A stretch of 8,155 nt of DNA from the NCBI GenBank assembly GCA_903915615.1, contig CAIWTR010000370.1, forward strand, positions 1 to 8,155, written 5' to 3'. Made by a program: the position numbers and the translations under genes. How positions within the stretch are numbered: the stretch's first letter is position 1; each line of letters begins with the position of its first letter. The notes under the pieces are model-generated. The model saw only the letters and a program-made list of their open reading frames with translations, searched no databases and was not told the origin of the DNA. Below, in pieces: positions 1-5,756 of this stretch. The DNA is from an uncultured Armatimonadota bacterium (lineage in GTDB: Bacteria; Armatimonadota; Armatimonadia; Armatimonadales; Armatimonadaceae).

Positions 1-495
1 CATCAGGTCGATGTCAGAAAGCGCCTTTACGCCATTTGTATATTGAACACTTACATTGCTGAGCGCAATGATGGGTTCTGAGATGGTGGGGCTGGCTTGA
101 GCGCCGATTCCGGGCGCTGCAAGGATGGATGCGGGATCGGGGGGCGGAGGTGGAACAAGCTCCGGACCGGTGTGCTCTATACCATCGGCAACCGCTGCAA
201 CCACGGGCGCCGGGGCTGCCAGGATGGATGCTGGATCGGGGGGCGGAGGTGGAACAAGCTCAGGACCGGTGTGCTCGATGGTGGCGACCTTTGGTACAGC
301 AACGGGTGTCGCAGTTGAATCGTCGACGAGGCCAAACCCGGATGACGAAACAGGCTCAATAACCTCTGGTTCCTCATTTACTAATGCGACGAGGCGAGCG
401 CCAGGCATTGCGCCAGTAGCGGGTTGTGGCTGGCCTGATGGTGGCGATGCAGGCATCGGGTTTGAGGTCGGGGTGGTTTCAGGTTCGGTCATCAT
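1..495 (-). CDS. ftsE: FtsE-like cell-division ABC transporter ATPase with long proline-rich N-terminal extension (C-terminal part outside window)
   Basis: The first 165 codons are present and the frame is still open at base 1. Residues ~141-165 (IIALSNVSVQYTNGV followed by KALSDIDLM) match the opening beta-strands of FtsE-type ATPases, which usually begin almost at residue 1 with a similar 'VS..Y.NGV.AL' pattern. FtsE pairs with FtsX at the inner membrane and controls peptidoglycan hydrolysis at division. Walker A, the signature motif and Walker B lie outside the window, so a LolD/MacB-type ATPase is not fully excluded. Residues 1-140 are an extra low-complexity region rich in Pro, Ala, Glu and Val, with no membrane segment, and with two copies of a 23-residue block. 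The start is ATG at 495, overlapping the mtaB stop as ATGA; a second in-frame ATG follows at 492. No clear Shine-Dalgarno is visible, so translation is probably coupled to mtaB. Family call moderate, reading frame firm. Confidence 0.75.
   Translation of the reverse strand, partial: MMTEPETTPTSNPMPASPPSGQPQPATGAMPGARLVALVNEEPEVIEPVSSSGFGLVDDSTATPVAVPKVATIEHTGPELVPPPPPDPASILAAPAPVVAAVADGIEHTGPELVPPPPPDPASILAAPGIGAQASPTISEPIIALSNVSVQYTNGVKALSDIDLM
112..279 (-). repeat. In-frame duplicated proline-rich block in the FtsE extension
   Basis: Two copies of a 69-base segment lie at 211-279 (residues 73-95) and 112-180 (residues 106-128), offset by exactly 99 bases (33 codons). The encoded 23 residues are identical: each begins IEHTGPELV, continues with five prolines, and ends DPASILAAP. 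The DNA copies differ at six positions by eye, all synonymous. The ten residues after each copy have diverged (APVVAAVADG against GIGAQASPTI), so the original unit may have been 33 residues. Confidence 0.9.
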
Positions 496-1847
496 GAGGA
501 AGTCAATACAGGAAGCTCCAATGGTTGCCGCGCCAGTTTTGGTGAGGCTACTTCCATTAGTACATCCAAATCATCAACAATATTCCCCGCGATTCCATCA
601 TTCGTCAATGCATTAAGAGAAACGTTAACCACATTCCCGATGAGAGCTTTTGGAGCCGTGCAAGTCACCCGTATATAGTTTGTGGTGTAGCCTGACAATG
701 TTCCCGCGGTGCCTTCAGAATTTTCGAGGAGAACTGGCATCGTACGCCCGATGTACTTCGCCGCAAAGCTGCGCGTGGATGCATCCACAACCGCCTGCAG
801 CTCGGCATGACGGCGCTTCTTAGTCGCATCGTCGACATCATCCACCATGTCAGCGGCCTTCGTCCGTGGCCGCGGCGAGTAGCGGAAGACGTGCGTTTTT
901 TGAAAACCAACGCGCTGTGCAAAAGCCAGGGTGTTTTGGTGGAACGCTTCGGTTTCGCCGGGATAGCCGACGATGAGGTCGGTCGTTATCGCGACATCCG
1001 GGATGCGCTGACGCAGCTTCGCAACGAGCTCCTCGTAAAACGCCGTCGTATACGGGCGGTTCATGGCCTTGAGGATGGTGTCATCGCCGGATTGACACGA
1101 CAGGTGAAGGTGGGGACAGAGGCCTGGCGTGGATGCGTAGGCATCGATGACCGAGTCGATCACCTCTATCGGTTGGATGCTGGACAGGCGGACACGATCG
1201 ATGCCAGGCTGCGCTGCGACGGCCCGGAGGACATCCGCGAGCACTTCACCACCGCTTCCCGAGTCAGGACCATAGGCGCCGACACACACACCGGTGACGA
1301 CAACCTCACGGCACCCGGAAATCCCGAAATCGTGTGCTTCCGCTACAACATCGGTGAACGAGCGGCTCTCCAGTACTTTCCGCGTGTAGGGAATCTGGCA
1401 GAAACCACAAAAGTGCTCACAGCCATCCTGAATTTTTAGGGTTGCCCGTGTGCGCTTACCGCGCGGCGGGAGTGTTGCTGGGCTTGAGGACAGCATATCA
1501 AGGTCGGGCAGCTGGGCTGCGACCAGTGCGTAGGCATCCATTTTGCGGTCATTGGGGATGAGCAGCGTTGCGCCTTCGACCCAGCCACCATCATCGATGA
1601 CCTGTTGCGAATGGCATCCCGTCATCGCGACGACTGCCGCAGGATTGCTACGTTGCGCCCGCCGCGCGAGGTAGCGGCTTTTTTTATCTGCAGCGTTTGT
1701 GACGGAGCAAGAGTTGATTACGTAGATGTCCGCGGGGCTGTCAAAGTCTACGAGGGTGAAGCCGGCCCGCAGGAAGTCCTCAGCGATTTTCTCGGTCTCG
1801 TATTGGTTTACCTTGCAGCCAAGCGTTGTCAAAGCAGCGACAGGCAT
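492..1847 (-). CDS. mtaB: tRNA (N6-threonylcarbamoyladenosine37-C2)-methylthiotransferase, MtaB type (radical SAM)
   Basis: Predicted cytosolic enzyme that adds a methylthio group to t6A37, giving ms2t6A in tRNAs that read ANN codons. At 451 residues it has the three domains of the methylthiotransferase family. The N-terminal UPF0004 domain carries Cys11 (TLGCKVNQYE), Cys47 (NSCSVTNAADKKSR) and Cys78 (TGCHSQQ), ligands of the second Fe-S cluster. The radical SAM domain (~133-355) has C143-x3-C147-x2-C150 (CEHFCGFC) and a late QSGDDTILKAMNR motif. The C-terminal TRAM RNA-binding domain is at ~366-429. The TLGCKVNQYETE opening and NAADKKSR favour MtaB over MiaB or RimO. Two positions look unusual: C188 in TGVCVGAYG, where I recall histidine as common, and C251 in HLSCQSG. 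The start is ATG at 1847; only a weak ribosome binding site is visible. The stop overlaps the ftsE-like start. Confidence 0.93.
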   Translation of the reverse strand: MPVAALTTLGCKVNQYETEKIAEDFLRAGFTLVDFDSPADIYVINSCSVTNAADKKSRYLARRAQRSNPAAVVAMTGCHSQQVIDDGGWVEGATLLIPNDRKMDAYALVAAQLPDLDMLSSSPATLPPRGKRTRATLKIQDGCEHFCGFCQIPYTRKVLESRSFTDVVAEAHDFGISGCREVVVTGVCVGAYGPDSGSGGEVLADVLRAVAAQPGIDRVRLSSIQPIEVIDSVIDAYASTPGLCPHLHLSCQSGDDTILKAMNRPYTTAFYEELVAKLRQRIPDVAITTDLIVGYPGETEAFHQNTLAFAQRVGFQKTHVFRYSPRPRTKAADMVDDVDDATKKRRHAELQAVVDASTRSFAAKYIGRTMPVLLENSEGTAGTLSGYTTNYIRVTCTAPKALIGNVVNVSLNALTNDGIAGNIVDDLDVLMEVASPKLARQPLELPVLTSS

Positions 1848-1902
1848 GCGAAAAGTCTACCATGTGGGAATTGTTCTCAAAGGTACCGGACATCCATAGA
1901 AA

Positions 1903-1917
1903 TGATTCTACGAATCA
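1903..1917. promoter_or_regulatory. Perfect palindrome in divergent intergenic region, candidate operator
   Basis: TGATTC-TAC-GAATCA is a perfect inverted repeat with 6-base arms and a 3-base centre. It lies in the 117-base gap between divergent mtaB and the Gfo/Idh/MocA gene. On the minus strand it overlaps TAGAAT (1910-1905), a one-mismatch -10 hexamer; a TTGCAT 19 bases upstream is a possible but badly spaced -35. No convincing promoter was found on the plus strand. The arrangement suits a dimeric regulator, but chance occurrence in a short gap is possible. Confidence 0.35.
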
Positions 1918-1964
1918 GCCATCGTGAAAATGCAAGGCACCCGGAATTGACGTAAAACGCAGGC

Positions 1965-2975
1965 ATGTCGACAACGCTCCTTTCCCACTCCGGCCCCATC
2001 CGCTGGGGTATCCTCGGCCCTGGTTCCATCGCCCATAAGCTCACCAAGAGCGTGCAGGCGCAGCCAGAAACACACGCTGTCCAAGCCGTAGGCTCCCGCG
2101 ACATCGCCAAGGCACAGGCATTCGCCAGTCAATATGACATCCCGACAGCACACGGTTCGTATGAGGCGCTTTGTGCAGACCCGGATGTGGATGTTATCTA
2201 CGTCGCAACCCCACATCCACTGCATAAAGAGCACTGTTTGCTGGCGATTGCACACGGCAAGCACGTGCTGTGCGAGAAGCCATTTACGATCAATGCGGTT
2301 GAGCTGCAGGAAGTCGTGGATGCTGCCCGGGCAAAGGGTGTTTTCATGATGGAAGCGATGTGGTCCCGCTTCTTCCCGCTTATGCACAAGCTTCGCGAGC
2401 TGCTCGACACGAAGGCGATTGGCGATGTCCGGATGGTCTATGCCGACTTTGGCTTCAGCGCGACATTCAATCCGCAGAGCCGGTTGTTTGACCCTGCGCT
2501 CGGCGGCGGCGCCCTCCTTGATGTCGGCGTTTACGCAGTGAGCTTTACATCCTTTGTGCTCGGCGAGCCGGTGCGTATCGAGAGCATGATGACACCCGCG
2601 CCAACGGGCGTGGATGCGCAGGCTGCGTGTATTCTCGGCTACGATGGCGGCGAGCTTGCGCTGGTCTCAACGGCGGTGACGACGAATACGCCTTGGGAAG
2701 CAACCATCCTCGGGACGAATGGAAAGATCCGTCTGCATGCGAGCGCCTGGCATCCAACCAAGATGACGGTATCGATTACCGGCCAGCCAGATGATCTTCA
2801 GGAATTCGATGCCCACGAGACTGGCTTTTACTACGAAGTCGAGGAAGTCGGGAATTGTCTGCGTGCGGGCAAGCTGGAGAGTGACATTTTGCCACTGGAT
2901 GAATCGCTTGGCATCATGCGTACCCTTGACCGTATCCGCGCTCCATGGGGATTTAAGTACCCAACCGAAGCGTAA
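1965..2975 (+). CDS. Gfo/Idh/MocA-family NAD(P)-dependent oxidoreductase
   Basis: Predicted cytosolic dehydrogenase of the glucose-fructose oxidoreductase/inositol dehydrogenase family (336 residues, a normal length). The N-terminal Rossmann fold shows the dinucleotide-binding loop GILGPGSIA at residues 15-23, followed by VIYVATPHPLHKEH (78-90) and the family motif CEKP (103-106), whose lysine is normally catalytic. The C-terminal alpha/beta domain includes EAMWSRFFP (130-138) and GGGALLDVGVYAV (180-192), resembling the branch annotated as dihydrodiol dehydrogenase-like or general sugar dehydrogenases. The substrate cannot be inferred. ATG at 1965 is the only reasonable start before the Rossmann strand. 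An AGG lies just 1 base from the ATG, too close to act as a normal Shine-Dalgarno, so initiation may be weak or leaderless. It is monocistronic, divergent from mtaB, and ends at a hairpin terminator. Confidence 0.92.
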   Translation: MSTTLLSHSGPIRWGILGPGSIAHKLTKSVQAQPETHAVQAVGSRDIAKAQAFASQYDIPTAHGSYEALCADPDVDVIYVATPHPLHKEHCLLAIAHGKHVLCEKPFTINAVELQEVVDAARAKGVFMMEAMWSRFFPLMHKLRELLDTKAIGDVRMVYADFGFSATFNPQSRLFDPALGGGALLDVGVYAVSFTSFVLGEPVRIESMMTPAPTGVDAQAACILGYDGGELALVSTAVTTNTPWEATILGTNGKIRLHASAWHPTKMTVSITGQPDDLQEFDAHETGFYYEVEEVGNCLRAGKLESDILPLDESLGIMRTLDRIRAPWGFKYPTEA

Positions 2976-2993
2976 AGGCCGCAAGACACGAAG

Positions 2994-3033
2994 AAACCCC
3001 GCCTGTGAATCACAGCGCGGGGTTTAGTTTTTT
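2994..3033. terminator. Rho-independent terminator shared by convergent genes
   Basis: AAACCCCGC at 2994-3002 pairs with GCGGGGTTT at 3017-3025. The stem continues inward as CTGTG (3003-3007) with CACAG (3011-3015), leaving one bulged C and an AAT loop. On the plus strand it is followed by a T-rich run ending in six T (3028-3033), 18 bases after the oxidoreductase stop. On the minus strand the stem is followed by TTTCTTCG, a poorer T tract, so it probably also stops transcription from the convergent gene ending at 3039. Confidence 0.9.
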
Positions 3034-3038
3034 ACTGA

Positions 3039-3653
3039 CTACTCGGAGTCTGTTGGGGCGTTTGTGTCTGCCGGATGAGCATCCGGTTCAACGGTTGCAG
3101 GTGAGACTGCAGCGTTGGTGTCATCGCCACTCGTCGTCACAGCGTGTTCACCATCTACCGGCTCTGCTGCTTCCTCTGCTGACATTGGCGATTCGGTGTC
3201 CGCATCAGCCGCATTTCTACGCAGCTCTTCCATACGGATGCGCAAAATGGCCGCCAGACCATTCGGGTCATCCGTGCCGACCCAAACTTTACGTCCGCTG
3301 GCAAATGTAACCTCGATGGCATCCCGGCCGCTGACATTGAACAACCACGCATCCCCGACCCAGCGGATGCCGTAGCCTGCGTACCAAGGCACGGTGCGCT
3401 CAGTTATCTGCGTGATTTCGCTCAGTGGGAAGCGGAAGGCAAGTAAGCCAATACCGTAACGGACGGTCAGCGTCGACTCAGTGACAATGGTTGTGAGCTG
3501 ATAAAACGCCAGCTGCAACGCGGCAATCATCAGAAAAATGCTCTGAAACTCACCTCTGTCGCCCGGCGAAAGCGCCGCGACAAATGCGAACCAAACTGCC
3601 ATCGCAGTCAGAGCAAACACAGTAAACCAGCCAAATTGACGATGAATGTACAT
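3039..3653 (-). CDS. Small membrane protein with PH-like domain and acidic C-terminal tail, function unknown
   Basis: This 204-residue protein has two predicted membrane helices (~8-28 and ~36-52). A compact beta-rich segment (~56-142) follows, with YGIGLLAFRFPLSEI, then YGIRWVGDAWLFNVSGRDAIEV and GRKVWVGTDDP. That pattern resembles bacterial PH-like domains found in many small uncharacterised membrane proteins. Residues ~147-204 form a low-complexity tail rich in Asp, Glu, Ala and Thr with hardly any basic residues, probably disordered and cytosolic. The start is ATG at 3653, with a weak AGG five bases upstream. It lies 51 bases downstream of the barrel-sandwich gene but is preceded by a candidate promoter, so it may be transcribed partly on its own. 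I do not assign a function. Confidence 0.8.
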   Translation of the reverse strand: MYIHRQFGWFTVFALTAMAVWFAFVAALSPGDRGEFQSIFLMIAALQLAFYQLTTIVTESTLTVRYGIGLLAFRFPLSEITQITERTVPWYAGYGIRWVGDAWLFNVSGRDAIEVTFASGRKVWVGTDDPNGLAAILRIRMEELRRNAADADTESPMSAEEAAEPVDGEHAVTTSGDDTNAAVSPATVEPDAHPADTNAPTDSE

Positions 3654-3680
3654 AGGACCTAACGGTTAACCTTCGCTATA

Positions 3681-3708
3681 AGCCTACCCTGTCATTCCGA
3701 CTTGTCAA
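3681..3708 (-). promoter_or_regulatory. Candidate sigma70-type promoter for the PH-like membrane protein gene
   Basis: Minus strand: TTGACA (3708-3703, perfect -35 consensus) and TAGGCT (3686-3681) are separated by 16 bases. The -10 keeps the key A at position 2 and T at position 6 but matches consensus only partly. The -35 overlaps the stop codon of the upstream gene. The predicted transcript would start about 20-25 bases before the ATG at 3653. Confidence 0.4.
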
Positions 3709-4838
3709 CCGGCAACAATCTCAACATTTGCACGGGGAACCGTTACGATTTCACCAGTTGTATTTAGCCTTGCCTCGAGGACCCGGACTTCAGCTCCAGA
3801 ACCAACGACGACAAGGTGATGCGGAAGCGCGGTGACCGTGGCCAGGAGCCCAAAGTACGGCTCCCGGATAATACGGATGTTCGTGCCAGGCTCGAGCGAA
3901 AAGCTTGGGACAACTTCATCTGCCGCGGTGCCGCCTGCATTTTCGGTGTCATCTGCGACGATGACTTCTGGGCGGATTACTCCTGCGCGGATCTGTGTTG
4001 CACCGCAGATACTTGCGGTCTTGCCCGTAAGCGACTTGAGAAGATTAAAGGTCCGTCCCGCCATCGCAATCGTGCCAAAGCCTTCGGTGAGGACAAGGGT
4101 GAGTGGGATGTCTTCGTGACCTGTGATTGCGACGCCGATGTCGTAGCCGAGGTAATCGATAAGGTCTTTGTCGACAATGCCGCCTACGACAATGCCTGTA
4201 ACGCCGAGCTCATGTGCTTTGCGCAGTGCATCTCCACTTAGGTTTGAACCACCGACAATAATCTTGCCCGCATGTGCGGAGGTGATCATATCTGCCGTGA
4301 TTGGGTCATCCGGCCCCGCGGTAATCATCATGATCTCGCCGCGGCGCTCACCACCGATACCGAAAATACCCTGGATGAGCGCGCCGTGGGCTTCGATGAC
4401 AACGCCTTCGCCATCGAGGACTTCGATGATTTTCCCTGGGATATACGCATCCACTTCAATCGGCGTCGGGGCTTCCCGGATACCGACATTTCCAGTGATG
4501 TTCGAGATGAGCTCAACGGTGCCGGTCGTTGTCGACTTGCACTCGGACTTGAAAAATCCCCACATTCCCTTCGTGATGGCAACAATATCGCCACGATTAA
4601 CCTTGTCACCGACCTTGACGGTCAGGAGCGCGGGGACTTCGCTTGGTTCGATACCGAGCTTGCTCGCGACCTTGATGGGCTGCATGATGCCCGGGAGCTC
4701 AGCCCGAGCCACCTTATCGGATGGGGTCACCCACGTGCCGGTGGTCGAGAGAACTGTGCCCTTGAGAGGCAAGCGACGTGTCTTGATTATGGTAGTCCGT
4801 GCACTGACGGTTAGTCCGGGTGTGTATGCGCCACTCAT
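3705..4838 (-). CDS. Conserved protein with barrel-sandwich (RnfC/biotinyl-like) and KOW-like segments, function unknown
   Basis: This 377-residue protein has no signal peptide or clear membrane helix. Residues ~20-140 contain repeated 'VKVGDKVNRGDIVAITKG' (~74-91) and GTVELIS..TGNVGIREAP patterns, typical of beta-rich barrel-sandwich hybrid folds (lipoyl/biotinyl-like, RnfC N-terminal, RNA polymerase beta-prime hammerhead). Residues ~150-275 form a glycine-rich alpha/beta region (GIFGIGGERRGEI, HAGKIIVGGSNLSGDALRKAHELG with GIVVGGIVDKDLIDYLGYDIG, ITGHEDIPLTLVLTEGFG). The C-terminus (~317-374) has GTNIRIIREPYFGLLATV, a KOW-like beta segment as in NusG or ribosomal L24, ending VPRANVEIV. No lipoyl or biotin lysine motif stands out, so covalent cofactor attachment is not claimed. 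The ATG directly abuts the methyltransferase stop (TAGATG), implying translational coupling. I know of no assigned function. Confidence 0.88.
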   Translation of the reverse strand: MSGAYTPGLTVSARTTIIKTRRLPLKGTVLSTTGTWVTPSDKVARAELPGIMQPIKVASKLGIEPSEVPALLTVKVGDKVNRGDIVAITKGMWGFFKSECKSTTTGTVELISNITGNVGIREAPTPIEVDAYIPGKIIEVLDGEGVVIEAHGALIQGIFGIGGERRGEIMMITAGPDDPITADMITSAHAGKIIVGGSNLSGDALRKAHELGVTGIVVGGIVDKDLIDYLGYDIGVAITGHEDIPLTLVLTEGFGTIAMAGRTFNLLKSLTGKTASICGATQIRAGVIRPEVIVADDTENAGGTAADEVVPSFSLEPGTNIRIIREPYFGLLATVTALPHHLVVVGSGAEVRVLEARLNTTGEIVTVPRANVEIVAG

Positions 4839-5663
4839 CTATTTCTTATGCCCCCATGCGAGGTGATAATACAGCAACGATTCGGTGAATCCTTCTACCT
4901 TAAAGTGGGCTTCCATGTCAGCCCGCAGCTCTGCTTGTGTTAGGCGGATAAAGTAGATGCCACCGCCGTGGTGACCTTCCCGCTCACTGAACAGGGATTG
5001 TGGGAAACCCCAGCGGTAAGCAGACATTGAAAACCGACCACCCGCCGCCTTGCTTTTGCAAACCCGCGCCATGTGTGCAATCGCACCGGCACGTGTCGCT
5101 ACCGTCGGGATGTGCTCATAGACACCAAAGCTACCGACGCGATCAAAGACATCGGATGCCACGGGAAGCATCGACAAATCGGCCTGTACAAAGATAACTT
5201 TCTCAAGCTGCTTTGGACTGAGCTTTGTCTTCGCAACCCTCAGCGACTCGCGCGAAAAGTCAACACAAACCATTGCGGAACAGGCATCCACAAATGCCGG
5301 TGTCATCCGGCCAGTTCCGCAGCCACCCTCGAGCATGATGTGCGCTGGCTGGAGGTCGAGGAAGGCAAGGGTCTTTGGAACTTCGAAACTGGTGAAGAGC
5401 TTGAGGCCCATCATTTGGTCATAGCTGCCCACTTGGGCATCCCGTGCCGCCATTTCACTGCGTTTTTCACGCGCGGTTGAATCTTCTGGAGCCTCAGCTG
5501 TGCGCAGAGCATCCGGAAGCAGGTTTGGGATACCATCCACGACCTGATATGTACGCCCACAAGCCGTTCGGAGCGTTGCCTCTGCATCCGTTCCATTCCA
5601 GCCTGTCAGCGGGTTTCCCGTCTCGGGACAGCGCAGCAAATTGGCCAAATCCTGTCGATTCAA
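4839..5663 (-). CDS. SAM-dependent class I methyltransferase with N-terminal Trm112-like domain
   Basis: The first ~55 residues from the chosen start look like a Trm112-type domain: NRQDLANLLRCPETGNPL, then TACGRTYQVVDGIPNLLP. The usual paired CxxC zinc ligands are reduced to one Cys each. The remainder is a class I methyltransferase with motif I LEGGCGTGR, acidic VDFS at the end of strand 2, QADLSMLP as motif II, and FDRVGSFGVYEHIP. Substrate unknown; small-molecule, lipid or protein targets are all possible. The frame is open back to a GTG at 5726 (295 residues), but TTG at 5663 gives the family-like opening MNRQDL, follows a purine-rich GGAAAGAG, and drops a basic, non-conserved stretch, so I prefer it (274 residues). 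The gene starts 93 bases after the ligase stop and abuts the barrel-sandwich gene. Confidence 0.85.
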   Translation of the reverse strand: MNRQDLANLLRCPETGNPLTGWNGTDAEATLRTACGRTYQVVDGIPNLLPDALRTAEAPEDSTAREKRSEMAARDAQVGSYDQMMGLKLFTSFEVPKTLAFLDLQPAHIMLEGGCGTGRMTPAFVDACSAMVCVDFSRESLRVAKTKLSPKQLEKVIFVQADLSMLPVASDVFDRVGSFGVYEHIPTVATRAGAIAHMARVCKSKAAGGRFSMSAYRWGFPQSLFSEREGHHGGGIYFIRLTQAELRADMEAHFKVEGFTESLLYYHLAWGHKK

Positions 5664-5716
5664 AAGCTCATTCTCTTTCCGGTTGGATGCATCTTTGCAG
5701 CGCTTTGGGATGAAGT

Positions 5717-5725
5717 ATGTTAGCA
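5717..5725 (-). promoter_or_regulatory. Possible extended -10 promoter upstream of the methyltransferase gene
   Basis: TGCTAACAT on the minus strand fits an extended -10 (TGn plus TAACAT, four of six matches to TATAAT). No good -35 is present at the normal distance. It would place transcription start roughly 45 bases before the TTG at 5663, and it only makes sense if that later start is used. Weak evidence. Confidence 0.22.
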
Positions 5726-5756
5726 CACCGCCTGCGACGACTGCATTGGGTCGTTC

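Noticed and set aside
97..616. Three overlapping plus-strand open frames rich in Gly/Arg or Ser/Gly
   Set aside because: They are antisense shadows of the proline-rich FtsE extension and the mtaB end. Their repeats are the complement of the duplicated proline block, and no ribosome binding site or family match is seen.
807..1439. 210-codon plus-strand open frame
   Set aside because: Antisense to the radical SAM core of mtaB, whose motifs are clear; the plus-strand translation has no recognisable domain.
1897..1910. Short hairpin TAGAA-ATGA-TTCTA
   Set aside because: Only five base pairs, AT-rich and unstable; the overlapping TGATTC/GAATCA palindrome is the better signal.
4168..4866. 232-codon plus-strand open frame
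   Set aside because: Antisense to the barrel-sandwich gene; composition (Ser/Pro/Ile-rich) looks like reverse-frame translation.
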